48,906 nucleotides of DNA from Bacteroidales bacterium (GCA_017446745.1 JAFSQF010000082.1:1-48906); one strand, 5' to 3'; positions 1 to 8,767 are shown, counted from the first letter of the stretch. Notes: a model not told the origin generated them from the letters alone. Numbers and translations are program-made.

Positions 1-2
1 CA

Positions 3-851
3 GTGTATTTCCCTGCAAAACAGGCGTATACAGGCGAAGACACAGTGGAGTTTTATCTCCACGGCGGTGTGCGCATTATGCAGGGCGCACTTGATACGTT
101 GCTTGCAAACGGTGCGGTCATGGCAAAGAACGGCGAGTTTACAAAGCGCGCGTTTTTGTCGGGCAGGCTTTCACTTGCTGACGCCGAAGGCGTCATTGAC
201 ATGATAAATGCCGAATCCGCGGCGGGGCTTCGTGCGGCATACAGGCTTATGGAGGGCGACGTTGCAAAGCGCATAAACGCAATTCTTGACAAACTTGAAG
301 AGCTCATCGCGACGATTGAAGCAACGCTTGACTATCCTGACGAGATGGAAGACGAGGTGCTTCCAAACCTTGAAAACAATATCAAAGATATTTTGGTTAA
401 GGTCAAAGACCTTATCGCCAGCGCAAAGAACGGCAAGATTGCAAAATACGGCTTGACCGTTGCACTTGCCGGCAATCCAAACGCGGGCAAATCCTCGCTT
501 ATGAACGCACTGCTCAAAGAGAACCGCGCAATCGTCACACCTGTCGCAGGCACGACGAGAGATACGGTTGAGGACAGCTTTGAATACGACGGCGTCAAAA
601 TCACGCTCGTTGATACGGCAGGCCTCAGAGAGAGCAAAGATATCGTTGAGAGCGAGGGTATAGAGCGTGCAAAACGCGCAATTGAAAGTGCAGACGTAGT
701 GCTTCACGTCATTGACAGCACGGCGGACGATAAGGATGATATTGACTTTGGCGACAAACTTGTGTTTGACGTCTACAACAAGTGCGATATTTCGAATGAG
801 CGCAATGTTGCAAAAGACAATAAGTCTTTTGTAGTCAGCGCAAAGACATAG
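3..851 (+). pseudogene. mnmE: tRNA modification GTPase MnmE, fragment cut at both ends
   Basis: MnmE (TrmE) acts with MnmG to modify U34 of some tRNAs. The visible 282 residues hold the end of the N-terminal domain, part of the helical domain and most of the G domain: P-loop GNPNAGKSS, G2 GTTRD, G3 DTAG, G4 NKCD and a G5-like SAK. The family is about 450-460 residues long. Here the 5' end lies outside the window and the 3' end stops just after G5, so the C-terminal helices with the catalytic cysteine motif are missing. Codon use (many GCA, CTT and AAA codons) differs from the GC-rich neighbours and resembles Clostridia. Bacteroidales-type repeats begin by about 880. An assembly join near 845-880 is more likely than a real truncated gene. 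The protein call is secure; its status as part of this genome is not. Confidence 0.9.
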
Positions 852-880
852 AAAACGCCCTACCACTCTACTCCTCTTCT

Positions 881-1000
881 CCCAATCCCCGTAGGGGATA
901 CCGTTCAATAGACAACGTCCATTCCACACCCCCTCTCCGAGCCCCGTAGGTGTGAAGAAAGCTCCAGTGAAGCTTTCGATAGCGAAGCGGAGAATAAATA
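881..1000. repeat. CCCCGTAGG-type dispersed repeats between mnmE fragment and aroA
   Basis: This stretch carries two members of a short dispersed repeat built on CCCCGTAGG. The second copy (about 938-992) continues into a hairpin-like sequence with AGCTTTCGATAGCGAAGC. The same extended unit recurs, apparently unchanged, at about 41307-41362, and simpler copies lie at 36652-36746. The gap 852-1261 otherwise holds AT-rich sequence and the aroA promoter; I see no gene in it. Sharing of the repeat with the far end of the window shows that this part belongs to the Bacteroidales sequence, which puts the foreign join to its left. Confidence 0.75.
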
Positions 1001-1187
1001 TTCAAGTTTCGCATGTATGCGAAATGTTTGATATTAAGTCGCCTATGGCGAGAAATCTTACAAATCTACTCAAATCAAACAGATAAATATTGAAAGATTT
1101 GAAAGGATTTCATCAACTTATTTTTTTTATTATTGTTTAAAATCAATAAGCAAAAAAAATCTTGCAGAGTATCTGATTTTTTTTTAG

Positions 1188-1196
1188 TATTTTTGC
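1188..1196 (+). promoter_or_regulatory. Bacteroidetes -7 promoter element for aroA
   Basis: TATTTTTGC matches the Bacteroidetes -7 consensus TAnnTTTG. It lies 65 bases before the aroA start, with a CTTGC that could serve as the -33 TTG element near 1161. Recognised by pattern only. Confidence 0.6.
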
Positions 1197-1261
1197 AGTT
1201 CGAAAAGAGTTGGTTGACTTTGGTGTAAATATTTAATTGAAAATAAATTACATTAATAATA

Positions 1262-2476
1262 ATGGAACTTGAAACGATTCAGATTACTTTACCCTCGTCG
1301 AAAAGCTTGTCAAATCGTTGGCTTATGCTCGACTATATGTCGCGCACGGGCATTAAGATAAAGAACATCTCCACTTCCAACGACACCCAGCAGCTCGGGC
1401 GACTGTTGCACCAGCTTAAGGGGGGCCGCCGCCACAATTTCGACTGCCGTGATGCGGCTACGGTGGCGCGCTTCATGCTCTCGCTCCTTTCCATCACCCC
1501 CGGAAGCCATACCCTCACGGGTTCCGACCAGCTCTGCCGTCGCCCTATGGGGCCGCTTATCAACGCACTTCGCGAGGCCGGCTGTATTATCACTTGCACC
1601 GGCGAGGAGGGCTTTCTCCCCGTCAAGATTGAAGGCACGGTGCCCGTGGCATCGCGCGTGGTGATCGACTGCAGCGTCTCCAGCCAGTTCGCCTCGGCTC
1701 TGTTGCTCTCGGCAGCCACCATGCCACAAGGCGGCGTGGTGGAACTGAAGAACGCCCCCGTCTCCGAGCCTTATATCGAGATGACCCTCAAGGTTATGGA
1801 ACAAGCCAAGGTGCAATGGACCCTCAAAGGCAATCCCCCCACCTATTTCGTTGAGCACAGCATCCCGCAGTGCGATGTGGTGTCGATTGAGAAGGACTGG
1901 TCGTCGGCCTCCTATTTCTTCGAGGCCGTGGCCTTGCTGCCCGACGTGCCGGTGCGCCTGCCGGGACTGATGCGCGAAAGTCTTCAGGGCGACCAGGCGG
2001 TGCGCGACATCTACGCCAAGCTCGGCCTGACGGTGAGCCAGGGCGACCAGTCGATCGAACTGCGCCGCGACAACGACCTCTGCAAGCAGCTGGAATGGGA
2101 CTTCGCCAACACCCCCGACCTGGTACCCGCCGTCGCCGTCACCTGCGCAGCCCTCGGCATCGAGGCCCGCATGACGGGCGTGGCCAACCTGCGCTACAAG
2201 GAAAGCGACCGCATCGAGAGCATCATCGCCGAACTTAAGAAGCTGGGACGTAAGGTTATCTTCGATGGCGAATCGATGATTATTCAGGCCGGCAAGCCCT
2301 TCACTGCCGCCACCCTCGAGAATGCCGCTACCATCTGCGCCCACGACGACCACCGCATCGCTATGGCTTTCGGCGCCTTGAAGGTTATCAACCCCAAGGT
2401 GGAGGTGGACAACCCCGCCGTGGTGGCCAAGTCGTTCCCCGACTTCTGGAAGATGATCGACAGGCTCTGCCTCTAA
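1262..2476 (+). CDS. aroA: 3-phosphoshikimate 1-carboxyvinyltransferase (EPSP synthase)
   Basis: Cytosolic enzyme that joins shikimate-3-phosphate and phosphoenolpyruvate, the sixth step of the shikimate route to chorismate. The 404-residue product shows the family landmarks in order: the LPSSKSLSNRW substrate loop (about 10-20), LTGSDQLCRRPMGPL, the EKDWSSASYFFEA region, GVANLRYKESDRIESI and the closing DDHRIAMAFGAL. It is slightly shorter than the usual ~420-430 residues. The loop normally written GNAGTAMR reads RDAATVAR (residues 63-70), so Ala66 stands where class I enzymes have the glyphosate-contact glycine. The gene stands alone, with a promoter at 1188-1196 and a strong terminator directly after it. 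The start is the first ATG downstream of the promoter. Confidence 0.95.
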   Translation: MELETIQITLPSSKSLSNRWLMLDYMSRTGIKIKNISTSNDTQQLGRLLHQLKGGRRHNFDCRDAATVARFMLSLLSITPGSHTLTGSDQLCRRPMGPLINALREAGCIITCTGEEGFLPVKIEGTVPVASRVVIDCSVSSQFASALLLSAATMPQGGVVELKNAPVSEPYIEMTLKVMEQAKVQWTLKGNPPTYFVEHSIPQCDVVSIEKDWSSASYFFEAVALLPDVPVRLPGLMRESLQGDQAVRDIYAKLGLTVSQGDQSIELRRDNDLCKQLEWDFANTPDLVPAVAVTCAALGIEARMTGVANLRYKESDRIESIIAELKKLGRKVIFDGESMIIQAGKPFTAATLENAATICAHDDHRIAMAFGALKVINPKVEVDNPAVVAKSFPDFWKMIDRLCL

Positions 2477-2493
2477 GCCTCAAGAATAAAAAA

Positions 2494-2536
2494 ACATCCC
2501 GGACAGGCCGATAGCCGTTCCGGGATGTTTTTTTTT
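2494..2536 (+). terminator. Intrinsic terminator after aroA
   Basis: A 10-bp stem (ACATCCCGGA with TCCGGGATGT) is followed by a run of T. It starts 18 bases after the aroA stop and directly abuts the first palindromic repeat. Confidence 0.85.
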
Positions 2537-2660
2537 GGTACGCGGGCGTCCCGCCTGCGATTAGTTTTGGTACGCGGGCGTCCCGCCTGCGATTAGTTTT
2601 TTTGGTACGCGGGCGTCCCGCCTGCGATTTGTTTTTGGTACGCGGGCGTCCCGCCTGCGA
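2537..2660. repeat. R1 palindromic repeat, four tandem copies
   Basis: Four copies of a 24-bp unit, starting near 2537, 2569, 2604 and 2637, lie 32-35 bases apart. Each reads GGTACGCGGGCGTC then CCGCCTGCGA and is partly self-complementary (GCGGGCG against CGCCTGC). The same family is found at 3090-3148 (opposite strand), 6402-6560, 11660-11757, 46398-46454 and inside the BtuF-like gene at 46827-46850. The sites are mostly intergenic, in the manner of REP-type elements. No RAYT-type transposase that might move them is visible in the window. Confidence 0.85.
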
Positions 2661-2673
2661 TAAATATCAGGTT

Positions 2674-3057
2674 TTATTTCACCCTCAGCATCGCACCAGG
2701 CAAGGAACCAATAAACAGAGAATCGATATGTATTTCAAATTCTGATTCCATTCCTGTCAGTTCACCAATGCCGTATACCTCCCCGTCGATTTCCTCCGTA
2801 GTGTAGGTGTAAGGCGACACGAAAGTGGTGGGTCCCATACTTGCTGTTGCATCTTTATCGGTGAATTCAATAGAATATTGCATTGTCATAACCGTTCCAT
2901 TCTCTTCCTCGGAAACATTTAACTCCCAGCGGGTGCCGTCGAGGTTGGTGGGTGTGGAGCTGAAATCGGGAGTATCCTCCTCCTTGTCGCCGCAGGCGCC
3001 GAAGAGTACGGCGGCGGCCACGAAAAGCATAGCTTTGAAAAGATAGTGTTTTTTCAT
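2674..3057 (-). CDS. Small lipoprotein of unknown function
   Basis: I do not recognise the family beyond a general lipocalin-like look. The 127-residue product begins with a lipoprotein signal (MKKHYLFKAMLFVAAAVLFGAC) with the lipid cysteine at residue 22, followed by the acidic KEEDTPD linker common in surface-exposed Bacteroidales lipoproteins. The mature part is short and beta-rich in appearance (TRWELNVSEEENG, then YSIEFTDKDA). A TATCTTTGC promoter element lies on this strand at 3167-3159. R1 repeats flank the gene on both sides. It is transcribed alone, toward the aroA terminator. Confidence 0.7.
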   Translation of the reverse strand: MKKHYLFKAMLFVAAAVLFGACGDKEEDTPDFSSTPTNLDGTRWELNVSEEENGTVMTMQYSIEFTDKDATASMGPTTFVSPYTYTTEEIDGEVYGIGELTGMESEFEIHIDSLFIGSLPGAMLRVK

Positions 3058-3089
3058 GATAGATACGTTTTTATTGTTTTAGTTAATTT

Positions 3090-3148
3090 CGCAGGCGGGG
3101 ACGCCCGCGTACCAAGTAGGGACTCGCAGGCGGGGACACCAGCGTTCC
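3090..3148. repeat. R1 palindromic repeat, two inverted-orientation copies
   Basis: Two copies of the R1 unit, at 3090-3113 and 3125-3148, run opposite to the array at 2537-2660. The second is diverged (GGGACACCAGCG). They lie in the 5' leader of the small lipoprotein gene, between its start and its -7 element. Confidence 0.8.
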
Positions 3149-3158
3149 ATTTCGAGGT

Positions 3159-3167
3159 GCAAAGATA
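3159..3167 (-). promoter_or_regulatory. -7 promoter element for the small lipoprotein
   Basis: On the minus strand the sequence reads TATCTTTGC, a full match to TAnnTTTG. It is about 100 bases from the start codon, so the leader would include the two R1 copies. Confidence 0.55.
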
Positions 3168-3231
3168 GGAAAAAAAAACGTATTTATTTATATATTTAAT
3201 TAATTGATTATTTATTAGGTAGTTATGCAAA

Positions 3232-3274
3232 AAGAAAAAGATGCCGGCACTGTGGGTGCGCGGCATCTTTTTCT
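3232..3274 (-). terminator. Terminator after the GH3/serine hydrolase gene
   Basis: AAAGATGCCG pairs with CGGCATCTTT, with A-rich sequence on one side and T-rich on the other, so it could stop transcription from either direction. It lies 53 bases past the stop of the minus-strand hydrolase gene. Confidence 0.75.
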
Positions 3275-3326
3275 GTAAATTGGGGAGGATTTATTCGTTT
3301 TTTTTGGGGGTGGGGCAATCTTTGGT

Positions 3327-6251
3327 TCACTTCACACCTATCGAGCGGTAGATAAGGTCCTGGATGTCGGTGCGGATGTTCATGGACGAGAGCTTGTTGG
3401 GTGTGGCCGAGGGGTAGACGCGGTTGGAGAGGAAAAGGTAGATGAGGTCGTACTGCGGGTCGACCCATACCATGATGCCGGTGAAGCCGGTGTGGCCGAA
3501 GCTGCTCTGCGAAGCCATAGGCGACACGTGGGTGCTGTTGCCGTTGATAAATGGCTTGTCGAAGCCCAAGGCGCGGCGGTTGTCCTTGTCGGCGTAGTGT
3601 CGGCTGTTGAAGGTGTTGAAGGTGGCAGGTGTGATGTATTGTTTTCCCTCGAAAGAGCCGCAGTTGAGCATCATCTGGTAGAGGCGGAAGAGGTCGTTGG
3701 CCGTCGAGAAGAGGCCGGCGTGGCCGGCAACGCCACCCATGGCGGCGGCATTAGGGTCGTGGACATAGCCGCGCAGCTGCTGCCGGCGGAAAGTCTTCTC
3801 GTTTTCGGTAGGGGCTATCCTGCGTGGCTCTACGCCGTGTTGGATGGGTTGGAAAAAGGTGTTGCGCAGCTTCAGGGGGCCGTAGAAATGCTGCTGCATG
3901 AAGATGTCGAGGCTCTGGCCGCTGACCCGCTCCACAAGGTCGGCAAGGAGGATGAAACCCAGGTCGCTATAGAGATAGCGTTCTTTTTTCTCCAGTTTGC
4001 TGTCGACAATCTGCTTCAGGAGATTATTGCGATAGGCGGGGTCGATGAAAACGCTGTCGCCTATGGCAACAAACCCTTCGGGCGCATTGGAGCCGAAGAT
4101 AAGGGAATGGCCGTCGGTAGTTGCTCCGCTCCAGTAGGCGTCGAAAGCCTTGAGACGTGCAAAATGGCTCAGGGCTTGACGAATGGTGATATGTTTTTTG
4201 TTGGTGTGCTTGAGGTAGGGCAGGTAGGTTGAGAGGCGGTCGTCAAGTTTTATCTTGCCGGCATCCACCAGCTTCATTACGGCGAGAGTGGTGGCCGAGG
4301 TCTTGGTGAGCGATGCCAAGTCGAAGAGGGTATTGGTGTCTATCACGGATGATGCGGGGTTGTAGGTCTGTCGGCCGTAACACTGGTTGTACACGATGCG
4401 ACCTTTGCGAGCCACCAGGACCTGACAACCGGGATAGGCTTTCTGTGCTATACCGTTGAGGGCAATGGAGTCTATTTTGCGGAAACACGCCACGTCCATG
4501 CCAGCCTCTTTCACCCTGTCGTAGCGTGTGTCTTTAGGACGTGTTTTAGGCTTGAGCGACAGGCCCTCGCGGTAGTCGCCGGCAGTCACTGGCAGTCGCC
4601 CGTCGAAAGTGGTTTTGCCGTAAAGGGCAGCATCGGTAGCATCAACAACCTCCTTCATGTTCTGATATCCCATAATGATGGCATCGGGCAGGGGAGTGCC
4701 GGACTTGGCAGGGAAGAGTTGGAGGATATATGGCGAGCCATAGATGACGAGGATTGAGCCGACACTGTCGATTGCGGCGACATCGCCAATCAGGGATAGC
4801 GTTTCGGGAGTCACGCCGAAGTTGTTGGCCGAGCTGAGGTTGGCATGGAGCGACATGACAACCTTGTCGGCGGAGGCTATGCGGCTACGCAACTCGGCCG
4901 ACAGTTCCTTGACGGCAGTATCATTACTGCCGAGGGCTATGCGTACCACGGTCTCGTCGCGTTGTATGGGCAGCGTGAAGTTCTCGTCGCGGACAAGGGT
5001 CAGTGCATGCTGAGCCATCTGTAGTGTGATGGTCTCACAGCGTTTATTGTCTTCCTTTGTTGGGACGGAGAGTTTGTCGAGGTTGAGGGAGTGTAGGCCA
5101 CAGAGGTATTTCTCGCGCAGGATGCGGCGGCAGCTGTTGTCGATCATTCTGGCGAACTCCTTGTCGTTCTTGGCCTCTTTGACCAAAGCGTGGATTGTTT
5201 TTTCCACGTCGATAGGGAGCAAGATAACATCGCTTCCGGCGCGTATGGCGCGAATGGCTCCCTCGCCGTCCTTATAGTTCTTGGAGACGGCCTTCATGTC
5301 GATGCCGTCGGTAAAGACGAGGCCGTCGAAGTTCATCTGTTGGCGCAGCAAGGGGGTCACAATTTGTTCGGAGAGAGAGGAAGGCATATTGGCACGCTTA
5401 TCGTAGGCGTTGACTTGCAGGTGAGCCACCATCATACCTCTGATGCCATTATTGACCAGATGACGGAACGGGAAGAGGTCGACGGAGTCGATATAAGATT
5501 TTGAATGACTGATGACAGGCAAGTCGAGATGGCTGTCGACATCGGTGTCGCCGTGTCCCGGGAAATGCTTTCCTACGGCCATAACGCCAACGCGCTGCAG
5601 GGCGCGCGAATAGAAAGCGGCTTTGCGGGCCACGCGTTTTTTGTTCTCGCCAAATGAGCGACAGCCGATGACGGGATTGCGAGGATTGTTGTTGATGTCG
5701 GCCACGGGAGCGAAATTGACATGGATGCCCACTTTACGGCATTGCCGGCCCACCTCTTCGCCCATCTGGGCTATCAGGGTGTCCCATGCAGGAGGCAGGG
5801 CACCCATAAGCATCTGGCGCGGAAAGGAGTAGCAGTCCGTGAGGCGCATGCCAAGCCCCCACTCGCCATCGATGGTGACCATCAGAGGCACGTCGGAGAG
5901 CCGCTGGTAGCGCCGTGTGCTTTCTATCTGTTTGGCAGCGGTGCCCTTGAAGAAACATATGCCGCCTACGCCGGTGTGCGAGAAGAGGCGGTCGAACTCG
6001 CGTTGCTGCTTCTTGGTCATGCTCTGCGGGACGCGGACGAACATCAGCTGCGCCACGCGTTTTTCGAGGCTCATCTGTTTCATCTGCTTGTCGGCCCATT
6101 GGTTGGCGGCGGCACGGTTCGCGGCAGCACGTTCTGTGGTGGCCTGTTTCGCGGTGGTCTGTTTCGCGGTGGTCCGCTCGGCCTTGCCCGGTTGCGCCAT
6201 GGCGGCATAGGCCAGAAATATTAGGAGTAACAACGTGGTCGGGTGCTTCAT
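3327..6251 (-). CDS. GH3 beta-N-acetylglucosaminidase fused to a beta-lactamase-family serine hydrolase
   Basis: A 974-residue secreted or periplasmic two-enzyme fusion. After a signal peptide (MKHPTTLLLLIFLAYAAMA) and a low-complexity TTAKQTTAKQAT stretch comes a GH3 domain (about 55-400). It has KHFPGHGDTDVDSHLDLP, the NagZ-type histidine/aspartate loop, and VFTDGIDMKAV, where the nucleophilic aspartate is expected. A GH3 C-terminal-like region follows. The last third (about 600-974) is a class C beta-lactamase/PBP-like domain with SLTK (near residue 647) as the SxxK motif and YSDLGF as the tyrosine motif. In the families concerned, the first domain removes N-acetylglucosamine from peptidoglycan fragments and the second resembles peptide hydrolases or esterases, so the protein probably trims cell-wall material. 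This fusion is common in Bacteroidetes. Single gene; -7 element at 6355-6347. Confidence 0.88.
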   Translation of the reverse strand: MKHPTTLLLLIFLAYAAMAQPGKAERTTAKQTTAKQATTERAAANRAAANQWADKQMKQMSLEKRVAQLMFVRVPQSMTKKQQREFDRLFSHTGVGGICFFKGTAAKQIESTRRYQRLSDVPLMVTIDGEWGLGMRLTDCYSFPRQMLMGALPPAWDTLIAQMGEEVGRQCRKVGIHVNFAPVADINNNPRNPVIGCRSFGENKKRVARKAAFYSRALQRVGVMAVGKHFPGHGDTDVDSHLDLPVISHSKSYIDSVDLFPFRHLVNNGIRGMMVAHLQVNAYDKRANMPSSLSEQIVTPLLRQQMNFDGLVFTDGIDMKAVSKNYKDGEGAIRAIRAGSDVILLPIDVEKTIHALVKEAKNDKEFARMIDNSCRRILREKYLCGLHSLNLDKLSVPTKEDNKRCETITLQMAQHALTLVRDENFTLPIQRDETVVRIALGSNDTAVKELSAELRSRIASADKVVMSLHANLSSANNFGVTPETLSLIGDVAAIDSVGSILVIYGSPYILQLFPAKSGTPLPDAIIMGYQNMKEVVDATDAALYGKTTFDGRLPVTAGDYREGLSLKPKTRPKDTRYDRVKEAGMDVACFRKIDSIALNGIAQKAYPGCQVLVARKGRIVYNQCYGRQTYNPASSVIDTNTLFDLASLTKTSATTLAVMKLVDAGKIKLDDRLSTYLPYLKHTNKKHITIRQALSHFARLKAFDAYWSGATTDGHSLIFGSNAPEGFVAIGDSVFIDPAYRNNLLKQIVDSKLEKKERYLYSDLGFILLADLVERVSGQSLDIFMQQHFYGPLKLRNTFFQPIQHGVEPRRIAPTENEKTFRRQQLRGYVHDPNAAAMGGVAGHAGLFSTANDLFRLYQMMLNCGSFEGKQYITPATFNTFNSRHYADKDNRRALGFDKPFINGNSTHVSPMASQSSFGHTGFTGIMVWVDPQYDLIYLFLSNRVYPSATPNKLSSMNIRTDIQDLIYRSIGVK

Positions 6252-6346
6252 GATTAGGTTTGGCGTGATTTATAAATGATGTACTTATTAAGTAATAGGT
6301 TTATTATTAGTGTTTTGCTTTGTTGTGTCATATTCCATTGGCAAAT

Positions 6347-6355
6347 GCAAATATA
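6347..6355 (-). promoter_or_regulatory. -7 promoter element for the GH3 fusion
   Basis: The minus strand reads TATATTTGC, about 95 bases before the start codon, matching TAnnTTTG. Confidence 0.5.
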
Positions 6356-6360
6356 CGAAA

Positions 6361-6581
6361 ATTGGTGAATAGTGAATAGTGATTGGTGAATAGTGTCGAA
6401 TGGTACGTGGGCGTCCCCGCCCGCGAAAATGCAAAAATCCTTGGCATGATTGGTGAATAGTGTCGAGTGGTACGTGGGCGTCCCCGCCCGCGATAATGCA
6501 ATAATCCTTGGTATGATTGGTGATTGGTGACGATTGGTACGTGGGCGTCCCCGCCCGCGAAAATGCAAAAATCCTTGGTAT
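6361..6581. repeat. R1-variant tandem array, three units of 67 bp
   Basis: Three units with period 67 each contain an R1 palindrome variant (GGTACGTGGGCGTCC then CCGCCCGCGA, starting near 6402, 6469 and 6536). Each is joined to a spacer carrying ATGCAAAAATCCTTGG and TGATTGGTGAATAGTG. Open reading frames over this array are repeat artefacts. The array fills the gap between the divergent GH3 fusion and the CoA transferase gene (6252-6769), which otherwise holds only promoters. Confidence 0.85.
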
Positions 6582-6658
6582 ACAACATTTAATCAATTCA
6601 TCAACTCTTCAAATCAAAAATATACAAATAAACATTTCAACGGTTCAACACTTTTGCT

Positions 6659-6667
6659 TATCTTTGC
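6659..6667 (+). promoter_or_regulatory. -7 promoter element for the first CoA transferase
   Basis: TATCTTTGC matches TAnnTTTG and lies about 100 bases before the start at 6770. Confidence 0.5.
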
Positions 6668-6769
6668 AACCGTTTTTCGGTAAGCTCCGTTGCGTGTAAG
6701 CCGATGAACAAAAGTACTTTAAAACGGTTTCTGCTTTTGCTCGTTTACTTAACTTAACAAAATAGCATA

Positions 6770-8071
6770 ATGAATTGGAAAGACGATTATAAACGCAAGG
6801 TTACGAAGCCCGAGGAGGCTATAAAGGATATTCACGATGGCGACTGCGTGGTCATGGGTCATGCCGCGGCGGTGCCCAAGGTGGTGCCTCACGCTATGGC
6901 TGAGCATTGCATGGACTACAACGACGTGCTGATTTTCCACATGACCACACTTGGCGACAACGAGCTGCTGCATCCGCGCTGCTTCGGCCATTTCCGCCAC
7001 GTCAGCAATTTCCTCAGCGGCAACAGCCGCGATGCCGTCAACCACCTCGAGGGCGACTTCTTCCCGGCCTATTTCCACGACGTGCCAGAGATGATAGGCG
7101 ACGAAATCCCGTGCGATGTGGCTGTGTTTCAGGCCACGCCACCCAACGAGGACGGATACTGCTCGCTCGGTGTGTCGTGCGACTACGCACTGGCTGCCAT
7201 CCGCGTGGCCAAGAGCGTCATTATCGAAACCAACGAGTTTATGCCTTTCGTCTACGGCGACGCCATGGTCCACGTGTCGCAAATCGACCATATCATCCCC
7301 TGTGCCTATCACCTCCCGGAGCTTCACAGCGACGCCCCCTCGGAGGTGGAGATGGCCATAGGACGCAACTGCGCCACCCTGGTAACCGACGGCTCTACGC
7401 TCCAGCTGGGCATAGGGGCCATCCCAAATGCCGTGCTGCAGTCGCTCGGCGAGAAAAACGACCTGGGCATCCATAGCGAGATGTTCAGCAACGGCGTCGC
7501 CGAGCTGATGCAGAAAGGCGTCATCAACGGCAAACGCAAGACTATCCATAAGGGCAAGGTGGTGGCGACCTTCATTATGGGCACCCGCGAACTTTACGAT
7601 TTCGTCGACGACAACCCCGACATTGAACTCTACCCGGTGGACTATGTGAACAACCCCGTGGTCATCGCGCAGAACTATAGGATGGTGTCAATCAATTCAT
7701 GCCTCGAGGTCGACATGATGGGGCAGGTGGCCAGCGAGACGATAGGCATGCGGCAGTATAGCGGCATCGGCGGCCAGATCGACTTCGTGCGCGGCGCCTC
7801 GATGGGTCGCGAGGGCAAGAGCATCATTGCCATGCCCAGCACCGCAGCGGGCGGCACCATCTCGCGCATCAAACCTTTCCTGACCCCTGGCGCAGCGGTG
7901 AGCACCACACGCAACGACGTCAACTACATCGTCACCGAGTATGGCATCGCTCGTCTGAAGGGCCGCACCCTGAAGCACCGCGCCGAGGACCTCATCAAGA
8001 TTGCACACCCCAATTTCCGTCCCATGCTTATCGAAGAGTACGAGCGCCGCTACCGCTGCAAATGGGAATGA
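6770..8071 (+). CDS. Acetyl-CoA hydrolase/CoA transferase family protein (copy 1)
   Basis: A 433-residue class I CoA transferase of the acetyl-CoA hydrolase / 4-hydroxybutyrate CoA-transferase type, cytosolic. Family landmarks are the glycine-rich LGIGAIPNAVLQSL, the following HSEMFSNGV with the glutamate expected to carry CoA, GQIDFVRGAS and a C-terminal VTEYGIARLKGRTLKHRAEDLI. The family moves CoA between short-chain acids (acetate, succinate, butyrate, hydroxybutyrate); the substrate cannot be told from sequence. A paralogue of the same length lies at 30634-31926. The gene starts at the ATG that gives MNWKDDYKRK, and a long palindromic array follows its stop. Confidence 0.88.
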   Translation: MNWKDDYKRKVTKPEEAIKDIHDGDCVVMGHAAAVPKVVPHAMAEHCMDYNDVLIFHMTTLGDNELLHPRCFGHFRHVSNFLSGNSRDAVNHLEGDFFPAYFHDVPEMIGDEIPCDVAVFQATPPNEDGYCSLGVSCDYALAAIRVAKSVIIETNEFMPFVYGDAMVHVSQIDHIIPCAYHLPELHSDAPSEVEMAIGRNCATLVTDGSTLQLGIGAIPNAVLQSLGEKNDLGIHSEMFSNGVAELMQKGVINGKRKTIHKGKVVATFIMGTRELYDFVDDNPDIELYPVDYVNNPVVIAQNYRMVSINSCLEVDMMGQVASETIGMRQYSGIGGQIDFVRGASMGREGKSIIAMPSTAAGGTISRIKPFLTPGAAVSTTRNDVNYIVTEYGIARLKGRTLKHRAEDLIKIAHPNFRPMLIEEYERRYRCKWE

Positions 8072-8110
8072 CCCGTGCCAACGCAATAACCTATCTCTCT
8101 TTTCGGTTTT

Positions 8111-8500
8111 CGGTTGCGTCGGATTTGCAATCCGACGCAAAATATTATAAGGATTTTTAATCCGCAAAATAACTCGGTTGCGTCGGATTTGCAATCCGAC
8201 GCAAAATATTATAAGGATTTTTAATCCGCAAAATAATCGGTTGCGTCGGATTTGCAATCCGACGCAAAATATTATAAGGATTTTTAATCCGCAAAATAAC
8301 GGATTAAAAATCCTTATAATAAGCAGTTTCGGATTGCAAATCCGAAACAACTGCATAATAACGGATTAAAAATCCTTATAATAAGCAGTTTCGGATTGCA
8401 AATCCGAAACAACTGCAAAATAACGGATTAAAAATCCTTATAATAAGCAATTTCGGATTGCAAATCCGAAACAACTGCAAATCCGAAACAACTGCAAAAC
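8111..8500. repeat. R3 array: six palindrome-rich units in two opposing blocks
   Basis: Three units of 62-64 bp starting at 8111, 8175 and 8238 each contain two palindromes: GTCGGATTTGCAATCCGAC and GGATTTTTAATCC. They are followed by three units in the opposite orientation at 8300, 8362 and 8424, with a variant palindrome (TTTCGGATTGCAAATCCGAAA), and by a partial unit to 8500. The whole could form many small hairpins or one large inverted repeat. This is part of the 696-bp gene-free gap 8072-8767. The rest (8501-8767) shows only the importer promoter. Confidence 0.85.
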
Positions 8501-8645
8501 TTCAATGGCCTTTACAGATAATACATGCCAAAAGGAATTGTATTCGAAAGCGTTACTGATGAATAGCTGACCATGGCAAGATGGCTTATTAACACCAGAC
8601 CGAAAAAAGATTTGGATTTGTATCTCCAATTCAAAAAATTTATAC

Positions 8646-8654
8646 TACTTTTGC
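8646..8654 (+). promoter_or_regulatory. -7 promoter element for the fused ABC importer
   Basis: TACTTTTGC matches TAnnTTTG. It is 113 bases before the start codon at 8768, leaving an AT-rich leader. Confidence 0.5.
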
Positions 8655-8767
8655 AGGCGATTCTAAAGTCATAAATATACTCAACAAGGTTGCATTTATA
8701 ACTTGAATTCTAAATAAAATCACCTTGATTTTTAGAAGTTACCGTAAAAGAAAATAGAACAAGAAGA

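Noticed and set aside
6254-6596. Overlapping ~100-codon frames on the minus strand
   Set aside because: They are translations of the R1-variant tandem array (repeating AGGDAHVP-like text) in three frames, not genes.
8111-8500. Possible CRISPR array
   Set aside because: The units are repeats throughout, with no unique spacers, and they change orientation midway. No cas gene is in the window.
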